From DATDMG01 sp036518955 (GTDB taxonomy: Bacteria; Actinomycetota; Actinomycetes; Actinomycetales; Kineosporiaceae), in assembly GCA_036518955.1 (NCBI GenBank), contig DATDMG010000531.1:1-26175 (forward strand): 26,175 nucleotides of DNA. The letters are read 5' to 3'. Under the pieces are notes generated by a model, which made no database searches, was not told the DNA's origin, and saw only the letters and a list, made by a program, of their open reading frames with translations. Shown here piece by piece: positions 15,164 to 22,000 of this stretch (the first letter of the stretch is position 1; the number at the start of each line of letters is the position of its first letter). The translations under genes and the position numbers were made by a program.

Positions 15164-15942
15164 TGGAGACCAAGGGCGCCGATCCTTTCGCCCACGCCGA
15201 GACACCAGCTGGTGGGCCGGCGGACCAGGTCCTCGCGGAGCTGGCCGAACTCGCGGACGACAACCCCCGCCGCGCCGCGTTGCGGCGCCAGGTGGTCGAG
15301 TGCCAGCTGCCCCTGGTCCACCACCTCGCCCAACGGTTCCGAGGGCGAGGCGAGCCCTACGACGATCTGGTCCAGGTCGGTACGATCGGCCTGCTGAATG
15401 CCGTGGACCGCTTCGACCCGAGTCGCGGCAGCTTCACCGCGTTCGCCGTGCCGACGATCCTGGGGGAGATCCGGCGGCACTTCCGCGACCGCGGGTGGGC
15501 AATGCGGGTGCCGCGGCGCCTGCAGGACCTCGGTCGGCGAGTGTCGGGTGCCCGCGAGGAGCTGACGCACCTGCTGGGCCGTTCCCCCACGGTGCAGGAG
15601 CTGGCGAGGCACCTGGAGGAGGACGTCGACCTCGTCCTGGAGGCCCTGGAGAGCGCATCGGCGTACACCACCGTCCCGCTGCCATCGACGCCGGAGGACG
15701 TCGAGCTGGGGCAGCTCGGCTTCGTCGATGAGGCGTTGGAGCTCGTCGAGGACCGGGCGACACTTCGTCCGTTGCTCGCCCGGCTGCCCAGCAGGGAGCG
15801 CACCATCCTCGCGCTGCGGTTCATCCGGGGAATGTCGCAGTCGCAGATCGCCGCCGAGGTGGGAGTCTCCCAGATGCACGTGTCCCGGCTCCTGGCGCGA
15901 AGCCTCAGCGCCCTGCGGGAAGGTCTGGCCGAAGGGGTCTGA
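15163..15942 (+). CDS. sigF: SigF/SigB-family RNA polymerase sigma factor
   Basis: A 259-residue group 3 sigma factor that would direct RNA polymerase to stress or stationary-phase genes. Region 2 is clear (LPLVHHLAQRF, YDDLVQVGTIGLLNAVDRFD, TILGEIRRHFRDRGWAMRVP). Region 3 follows (LGRSPTVQELARHLEEDVD), and region 4 has the helix-turn-helix (LPSRERTILALRFIRGMSQS and on to HVSRLLARSL). GTG at 15163 shares a base with the stop of the anti-sigma gene and has GGAGG five bases upstream. The N-terminal 30 residues are variable, as is usual. Pairing with the RsbW-like gene supports partner-switch control. Actinobacteria often carry several such paralogues, so the symbol denotes the family and not strict orthology. 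Confidence 0.92.
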   Translation: METKGADPFAHAETPAGGPADQVLAELAELADDNPRRAALRRQVVECQLPLVHHLAQRFRGRGEPYDDLVQVGTIGLLNAVDRFDPSRGSFTAFAVPTILGEIRRHFRDRGWAMRVPRRLQDLGRRVSGAREELTHLLGRSPTVQELARHLEEDVDLVLEALESASAYTTVPLPSTPEDVELGQLGFVDEALELVEDRATLRPLLARLPSRERTILALRFIRGMSQSQIAAEVGVSQMHVSRLLARSLSALREGLAEGV

Positions 15943-15944
15943 CA

Positions 15945-15977
15945 CGACTCGGCCGGGCGGGGGCACCCGTCGAGTCG
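15945..15977 (+). terminator. Inverted repeat just after the sigma gene
   Basis: CGACTCG (15945-15951) and CGAGTCG (15971-15977) form a perfect 7-bp stem starting two bases after the sigma stop codon. The 19-base loop is G/C-rich and can pair further. No T-tract follows, as is usual for GC-rich actinobacterial terminators. Confidence 0.5.
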
Positions 15978-16305
15978 GGCAGCGTCTTCGAGGGGGGCAA
16001 CCACCCCGTGGGGCGCCGGATTCCGATCAGCACCGACAGGATCAGCGCTAAAACCAGACACAAGCCGCAATTCCCCCGGATAGCCGGAGGGTCGTGAGGC
16101 ATACCGGCAGCCTCACCGGCGGCCATCTGATGCCCGCCGGCAACACTCCCCGGCGGGGCCGTGCGTCCAGGGCCGCATCATGCAGATCTCATCACCGCAT
16201 CAGGAAGGGGCTGGCGCCGGTTCCGGCTCGAAGCACACGAAATGCGCCGGAACTCTTTCGTCCGGCCACCCGTTCAAAGCACCAGTGAGTCCGGGGCGCC
16301 CGGGC
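15978..16305. other. Non-coding gap between convergent sigF and membrane-protein gene
   Basis: No credible gene is seen here. Open frames are short and low in coding character. The stretch is rich in small inverted repeats: GTGAGGC/GCCTCAC (16094-16116), CCGGCGG/CCGCCGG (16116-16140), and a CCCCCGG-ATAG-CCGGAGG type stem near 16074-16092. Because both flanking genes point into it, these may act as terminators for the two strands. There is no tRNA-like TpsiC sequence (GTTCGA) in it. Confidence 0.45.
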
Positions 16306-16701
16306 TCACCCCGGCGGTGCGTCGCGGAGCACGCCCGGCCAGAAGGCACCCGCCACCGCGACGACAGCGAGCACGATGAGCAGCACACCCCAGGCGGATC
16401 CCGCCGACAGCCCCTCTCTCGCGAGCGCGGCCTGCAGGATCTGCCAGACGATGATCGGCGCCCGGGCCCCGCGGCGGGTTCGGGCCGCGGCCCGGGCAAC
16501 AAGCACCAAACCTGCACAGAGCACCGCGGCGGTGGCGGCCAGAGCGGCACCCGCACCCGCCTCGGTGGCCTTCTGGGTCAGGGAGTCGACGACCAGAATC
16601 AGGCCATACCCGCCGACGAGGGCGGCCTCGACACCCACCGTAATGACGAGGATGACGCGAACCACCGTCGCGCGGACATCGCGGGACGTACTCTCGGACA
16701 C
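16306..16701 (-). CDS. Small multi-pass membrane protein, function unknown
   Basis: A 131-residue integral membrane protein. Predicted helices by eye: about 13-36 (VVRVILVITVGVEAALVGGY and on), 48-68 (AALAATAAVLCAGLVLVARA), a weak one at 80-95 (PIIVWQILQAALA), and 103-122 (AWGVLLIVLAVVAVAGAFW). Basic ARTRRGARA between the second and third places that loop inside. Similar four-helix proteins are widespread in actinobacteria, without assigned function. I chose GTG at 16701 because AGAGG lies eight bases upstream. The frame opens further to 16800, but that extension is not hydrophobic and has no better site. It faces the sigma gene and is divergent from whiB1. Confidence 0.72.
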   Translation of the reverse strand: MSESTSRDVRATVVRVILVITVGVEAALVGGYGLILVVDSLTQKATEAGAGAALAATAAVLCAGLVLVARAAARTRRGARAPIIVWQILQAALAREGLSAGSAWGVLLIVLAVVAVAGAFWPGVLRDAPPG

Positions 16702-16892
16702 CGGTGCCACCTCTCGCCAACCCCCGACAGGGCACGTTACCGGGATCAACGGGAAGTCACCGCCGCTCGACGAAGGGGTATTGCCCTTTCGCTGCACCAC
16801 CTGGCAGTATCACGGACAGTGTCGGGAGGGTTACGCGACCGTCCGATGCGGATTAAGCCTTCCTCAACCAGAGGTCCCAATTTCTCGGTTCT

Positions 16893-16912
16893 CTTGTGAA
16901 GGCGGGCACAAG
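16893..16912. promoter_or_regulatory. CRP-like operator upstream of whiB1
   Basis: CTTGTG and CACAAG are perfect inverted arms around an 8-base spacer. Read as a CRP site, it is TGTGA-N6-GCACA (16895-16910), one base from the core TGTGA-N6-TCACA. In M. tuberculosis, whiB1 transcription is controlled by the cAMP receptor protein Rv3676 at sites upstream of the gene. The position before a WhiB1-type gene makes the same control plausible here. Confidence 0.5.
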
Positions 16913-17016
16913 GATGTGAGGCTTAGCGTTGGATGAGCGGGGGCTCTCGCTGAGCACCTCCAGGGGCGACGCACTTGTCGGCTGAGCAGGCGCGCGTCGT
17001 CCCGACCCCTGATCAG

Positions 17017-17033
17017 CGGTCGCGCTGCGACCG
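17017..17033 (+). promoter_or_regulatory. Leader hairpin of whiB1
   Basis: CGGTCGC and GCGACCG pair perfectly around a 3-base loop GCT, ending 43 bases before the whiB1 ATG. It is likely to fold in the leader transcript. Whether it regulates is unknown. Confidence 0.35.
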
Positions 17034-17076
17034 TCCGTTACGACCGCCCGTGAGGGCAAAGGAGTTGGGCTTCCCC

Positions 17077-17325
17077 ATGGACTGGCGTCATCGGGCAGCG
17101 TGCCTCGACGAGGACCCGGAGCTGTTCTTCCCGATCGGGAACACCGGGCCCGCACTGCTGCAGATCGAGGAGGCCAAGACCGTCTGCCGGAGTTGCACCG
17201 TGCTTGAGAAGTGCCTCGCGTGGGCGCTCGAGACGGGGCAGGACGCAGGCGTCTGGGGTGGGCTCTCCGAGGACGAGCGGCGCGCCCTCAAGCGGCGCAA
17301 CGCCCGCGCGCGTCGCGCCAGCTGA
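17077..17325 (+). CDS. whiB1: WhiB1-type [4Fe-4S] transcriptional regulator
   Basis: An 82-residue WhiB/Wbl protein. The four iron-sulfur ligands are Cys9, Cys37, Cys40 and Cys46 (C-x27-C-x2-C-x5-C). The GVWGG turn and the basic C-terminal tail (RRALKRRNARARRAS) that contacts DNA follow. The sequence from MDWRHRAACLDEDPELFFP matches the WhiB1/WblE subgroup, which is essential and nitric-oxide-responsive in M. tuberculosis and binds the principal sigma factor. ATG 17077 matches the family N-terminus. The AAAGGAG upstream is 12 bases away, which is long, so an in-frame GTG at 17050 or TTG at 17065 cannot be fully excluded. It faces pdtaS, as in M. tuberculosis. Confidence 0.94.
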   Translation: MDWRHRAACLDEDPELFFPIGNTGPALLQIEEAKTVCRSCTVLEKCLAWALETGQDAGVWGGLSEDERRALKRRNARARRAS

Positions 17326-17394
17326 CCTCGGCCCACCGGCCTACGACGACGGGACCCGCCAAACGCTGGGATCCCCGCTACGCCTGCACGCAGG

Positions 17395-17429
17395 GCGTGG
17401 TGTGATCCGCAAGCGTCACCACACCACGC
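17395..17429 (+). terminator. Inverted repeat downstream of whiB1
   Basis: GCGTGGTGTG (17395-17404) and CACACCACGC (17420-17429) are exact reverse complements with a 15-base loop, 70 bases past the whiB1 stop. A short CCTGC-AC-GCAGG stem lies just before it. Likely a terminator or 3'-end stabiliser. Confidence 0.45.
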
Positions 17430-17509
17430 GCCACTGCCGAACCACGACACCGGCATGGCCAGGCTCGCATCGTCGAGGCATCGCTTCAGCCGATCCACGC
17501 CAGCGACGA

Positions 17510-17548
17510 ACGGCGGCCCCGCCGACCGCCTGCCGGCGGGGCCGCCGT
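17510..17548. terminator. Bidirectional terminator between whiB1 and pdtaS
   Basis: Two 14-base perfectly complementary arms (17510-17523, core GGCGGCCCCGCC, and 17535-17548) enclose an 11-base loop. The right arm touches the pdtaS stop codon (17548-17550). As both genes converge here, the stem can terminate both. No T-tract is present. Confidence 0.65.
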
Positions 17549-19062
17549 CACTGGGCAGCGGCCGCGGTCGCGGTGTCCTGAGGGTCGTCTGCGGTCCGCC
17601 CGCGCAACGTCACGTCGACGGTCACCTCCGTACCTCCCTCGGGAGGGCTCGACCAGGCGATACGCCCGCGCATCTCGCCGCCGACGAGAGCCTTGACGAT
17701 CTGCGTCCCGAGCCCGTCCTTGCCCGCGACGAACCCCTCCGGCAACCCGGCGCCGTCGTCCCGGACGGCGGCATGCAGCTGCCGTCCGGAACGGTGGGCC
17801 TCGATCGTCACCGTGCCGCCCGCCGCGAGTCCGTGCTCGACAGCGTTCGTGACCAGTTCGGTCAGCACCAGAGCCAGCGGCGTGGCATTCTCCGCCTCCA
17901 GCTCGCCGAACCGGCCCTTCCGTTGGACCCGCACCTTCCGGCTCCCGGCCCCGGCCAGCTCCACGGCCATCGCGATCGTCCGCTCGACGACATCGTCGAA
18001 GTCGACGGTCTCACCGAGACCCTGGGACAGCGTCTCGTGCACGAGGGCGATCGTGGACACCCGACGCATCGCCTCCTGAAGCGCGATCCGTCCCTCCTCG
18101 GACGGGATCCGCCTCGCCTGCAGCCGCAACAGCGCCGCGACCGTCTGCAGGTTGTTCTTCACCCGGTGGTGGACCTCCCGGATGGTGGCGTCCTTCGTGA
18201 GCAGCTCACGTTCGCGGCGCCGCAGCTCGGAGACGTCACGGACGAGCACCACCGCCGCGATCCGCTGCCCGGCCGATGTGAGTGGGATGGCCCGCAGCGC
18301 GAGCGTCGTCCCCCGAGCGTCGATGTCGGACCGCCACGGCGCCCGGCCGGCGAGCACCAGGGGCAGCGACTCGTCGGCGGTCGCACTGCTCAGCGCGTCG
18401 AGCTGCGGCGTGATGATGTCGACGAGCGACTTCCCGACGAGGTCGCCCACGTACCCGAGCCGGTGCAGGGCTGAGATCGCGTTCGGACTCGCATAGCTCA
18501 CCCGGCCCTCGCGGCCGAGACGGATCAGCCCGTCACCGACCCGCGGCGCCCCTCGCCTCGGTCCGGTGCCGGCTCCCGTCACCGGGAAGTCGCCCGTCGA
18601 GATCATCCGCGCCAGGTCGTCGGCGCACTGCTGGTACGTCAGCTCCAGCCGGGACGGCGTCCGGGCCGCCGCGAGGTTGGTATGGCGCCCGACCACCGCC
18701 AGAACCTCCCCCCGCCGGACGACGGGGATCGCCTCCTCGCGGACCGGGACGTCGTCGTGCCACTCCGGATCCCGGTCCCGGGTGATCCGGCGCAACTCCC
18801 AGGCCCGGTCGACCTGGATCCGTCGACCGCGCGGCGCGCGGGCGCCGACCATGTCCTCGTAGTAGACCGTCGCGCCCGTGCTGGGCCGGCAGTGAGCGAC
18901 CGCCACCCAGCCGTCGGCGTCACGGTCCCGAACCCACAGAACGAGATCGGAGAACGACAGATCGGAGATCATATGCCAGTCACCCACGAGCAGATGCAGC
19001 CATTCGATGTCCTCGGGCGACAGAGCGGCGTTGTCCCGCAGCAGGTCGTTCAGGGTGGGCAC
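17548..19062 (-). CDS. pdtaS: PdtaS-like sensor histidine kinase (GAF-PAS-HisKA_2)
   Basis: A 504-residue soluble histidine kinase. Order: GAF domain (about 20-150), PAS domain (about 172-275, IRLGREGRVSYASPNAISAL), HisKA_2 dimerisation helix with phosphoacceptor His in EVHHRVKNNLQTVAALLRLQ (His299), and a HATPase domain (LVLTELVTNAVEHGL N-box, DDGAGLPEG G1, DGLGTQIVKALV G2). No membrane segment. In M. tuberculosis, PdtaS phosphorylates the RNA-binding antiterminator PdtaR; a pdtaR gene is not in this window. It faces whiB1 exactly as Rv3220c faces Rv3219. The start is GTG 19062 with GGGGG just upstream. It follows the glutamate dehydrogenase gene by 24 bp on the same strand. Confidence 0.92.
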   Translation of the reverse strand: MPTLNDLLRDNAALSPEDIEWLHLLVGDWHMISDLSFSDLVLWVRDRDADGWVAVAHCRPSTGATVYYEDMVGARAPRGRRIQVDRAWELRRITRDRDPEWHDDVPVREEAIPVVRRGEVLAVVGRHTNLAAARTPSRLELTYQQCADDLARMISTGDFPVTGAGTGPRRGAPRVGDGLIRLGREGRVSYASPNAISALHRLGYVGDLVGKSLVDIITPQLDALSSATADESLPLVLAGRAPWRSDIDARGTTLALRAIPLTSAGQRIAAVVLVRDVSELRRRERELLTKDATIREVHHRVKNNLQTVAALLRLQARRIPSEEGRIALQEAMRRVSTIALVHETLSQGLGETVDFDDVVERTIAMAVELAGAGSRKVRVQRKGRFGELEAENATPLALVLTELVTNAVEHGLAAGGTVTIEAHRSGRQLHAAVRDDGAGLPEGFVAGKDGLGTQIVKALVGGEMRGRIAWSSPPEGGTEVTVDVTLRGRTADDPQDTATAAAAQ

Positions 19063-19086
19063 ACCCCCAGCCTAGGCAACCGGCGG

Positions 19087-22000
19087 TCAGGTGCTGCTGC
19101 GCACCACCCCGCGCAGGGTACGGAGCGCCACCGACAGCGAAGCCAGGTCACCCTTCTCCAGGCGGCGCACCTCGTCGAGCGTCTGGGTGGCCCGGACGAC
19201 GGCGGCAGCGTTCGCCCGCTCCCAGGCCGCGATCCGCTCCAGCGCCGACCCGGTACGGGTCGACGTGAGCACGGCGATCGTCAGCGACTCCAACGCGGCG
19301 TACAGGTCGTACCGCAGCGCGGCGCGGGCGAGGGCCTGCCATCGGTCCGGCCGGCTCAGCCCACTGATCCTCACCAGCATGGCGTCGACGGCGTACCGCT
19401 CGGACAGGATGAAGTACACCGTCGCGACCTCCTTGGGCGGCAGCCCGGTGGCCGACGAGATCTCGGTGATGTCCAGGACCTGGTAGAGGTTGAGCAGACT
19501 CGCCCCCATCGTGGCCAGATCCTCCGGGACGCCTTTCTTGACGAAGCGGTCCGCCTCCTCACGCATCGCCTTGTGCTCCGCGCCCACGAGCAGGTCGTGG
19601 ATCCCGGGACCGAGTTCGTCGACGACAGGCGAGAACCTGGCGATCTCGGCCCCGATGTCCAGGCGCCCGGGGCGGGTCTGCAGGAACCAGCGCACCGAAC
19701 GGTCCAACAGCCGGCGGAACGCCAGGTACAGCGCGGTCTGCGCCTCGGTGCTGACCCGCGCGTCCAGGGACTCCACGGTCGCGGCGAAGTCACGCAGCCG
19801 GAACACCTCCCGGCACACGGTGTAGGCCCGGGCGATGGCGTCGGGGGCGGCTCCGGTCTCCTCCTGGGCCCGGTAGGCGAACGTGATGCCTCCCCGGTTC
19901 ACCATCTCGTTCACCAGGCAGGTGACGATGATCTCCCGCTGGAGCGGGTGGAGGGTGAGCCGGTCCGCATACCCCGCGACCAGCTTCTTCGGGAAGTAGG
20001 CGTGCAGGGTACCGCCGAACCACGAGTCGTCCGGCAGGTCGGAGGCGAGCAGGTCGGCCTTGAGGGTGTTCTTGGCGTAGGCGACCAGGACCGAGAACTC
20101 CGGCGAGGTGAGCCCCAACCCCCCCTCGGCCCGCTCGACCAGACCCGCGTCGTCCGGCAGGAACTCCAACGCGCGGTCCAGTTGACCCCGCGCCTCGAGC
20201 GACCTGATGAACCGCTGGTGCACAGGCAGCATCCCCAGTGACTGTTTGCGCGCGTTGCCCAGGAGCACGTTCTGCTCGTAGTTGTCCCGCAACACCAGCG
20301 AGCCGACCTCGTCGGTGAACTCGGCCAGCAACTGGTTGCGCTGCTTGACCGTCAGGTCGCCGGTGGCGACGATCCGGTCGAGCAGAATCTTGATGTTCAC
20401 CTCGTGGTCGGAGGTGTCGACCCCCGCCGAGTTGTCGATGGCGTCCGTGTTGACCCGGACGCCACCCAGCGCCGCCTCGACCCGGCCGAGCTGCGTGAGA
20501 CCGAGGTTGCCGCCCTCGCCGATGACCCGGACCCGCAGCCGTCGGGCGTCCACCCGGATCTGGTCGTTCGCCTTGTCGCCGACGTCGGCGTTCGCCTCTC
20601 GGGAGGACTTCACATAGGTCCCGATACCGCCGTTCCACAGCAGGTCGACCGGCGCCTGCAGGATGGCCGAGATGAGCTCGGGCGGCGTCAGCGCCGTCAC
20701 CGACGCCGGCAGCCCGAGACGGTCGGCGACCTGCGGGCTGATCGGCACCGATTTCGCGGTCCGAGGGTGGACGCCGCCGCCGGGCGAGATGACCGAAGGG
20801 TCGTAGTCGGCCCAGGAGGAGCGCGGCAGGGCGAACAGCCGGGACCGCTCCGCGAAGGATGCCGCCGGATCCGGGTCGGGGTCGAGGAACACGTGCCGGT
20901 GGTCGAAGGCCGCAACCAGCCGGATGTGCTCCGACAACAGCATCCCGTTGCCGAACACGTCGCCGCTCATGTCGCCGATCCCGACGACGGTGAAGTCCTG
21001 GTTCTGTACGTCCTTGCCGAGCTCACGGAAGTGCCGCTTCACGCTCTCCCAGGCACCCCGGGCGGTGATCCCCATCACTTTGTGGTCGTATCCCACCGAG
21101 CCGCCGGAGGCGAAGGCGTCGCCCAGCCAGAACCCGTACTCGAGCGCCACTGCGTTGGCGGTGTCGGAGAAACTCGCCGTCCCCTTGTCCGCGGCCACCA
21201 CGAGGTAGGTGTCGTCGCCGTCGTGCCGGACCACCCGCGGTGGCGGGACGACGACCTGGCCGCCGGCCACGGAGCCGTCGCTCACCAGGTTGTCGGTGAG
21301 GTCCAGCATCCCGCGCACGAAGATCCGGTAGGCGCCGGTCCCCTCGGCCAGCCAGGCGTCGCGGTCGAGCGCCGGGTCGGGCAGTTGCTTGGCGACGAAC
21401 CCACCCTTCGCTCCCGTCGGCACGATCACCGCGTTCTTCACGGTCTGCGCCTTCACCAGGCCCAGGATCTCGGTGCGGAAGTCCTCGCGGCGATCGCTCC
21501 AGCGCAGCCCGCCGCGCGCCACCTTCCCGAACCGCAGGTGCACGCCCTCGGCGCGGGGGGAGTAGACGAAGATCTCGCACGCCGGTCGCGGTGCCGGCAG
21601 GTCCGGCACCAGGGCCGGGTCGAGCTTGAACGAGACGTAGGGTTTGGGCCCGCCGTCCGGTTCGGTCTGGAACGCGTTGGTCCGCACCGTGCCGAGGATC
21701 AGACCGAGGAAGGCGCGCAGGATCCGGTCCTGGTCCAGGCTGGCAACGCGGTCCAGGTCGGCACGGATATCGGCGACGATCCGGCTCGTCTGCTCGTGCC
21801 GGTCGTCGGGGCGCCCCGGGTCGACCGGGAAGTCCGGGTCGAACCGGGCCTCGAACAGCCGCACCAGGCGGCGGGTCGGGCCGAGGTTGTTGCGCAGGCA
21901 CTGCTCGATGTAGTCCTGGCTGAACGTCGTCCCGATCTGGCGCAGGTACTTCGCGTACGCGCGCAGGACGAGGACCTGCCGCCAACGCAGGCCGGCCAGA

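Larger units (their letters stand above)
16702..17076. other. Divergent control region of the membrane-protein gene and whiB1
   Basis: A 375-bp gap with no credible gene. It contains AT-richer patches around 16845-16900, the CRP-like dyad at 16893-16912, a TANNNT-type hexamer TAGCGT (16924-16929) as a possible -10 for whiB1, and a CGGTCGC-GCT-GCGACCG hairpin at 17017-17033. If that -10 is right, the whiB1 leader would be about 140 bases long, enough to hold the hairpin. Confidence 0.4.

Noticed and set aside
16094..16288. 64-residue open frame in the gap after sigF
   Set aside because: No ribosome binding site, no motif and overlaps several hairpins; not supported as a gene.
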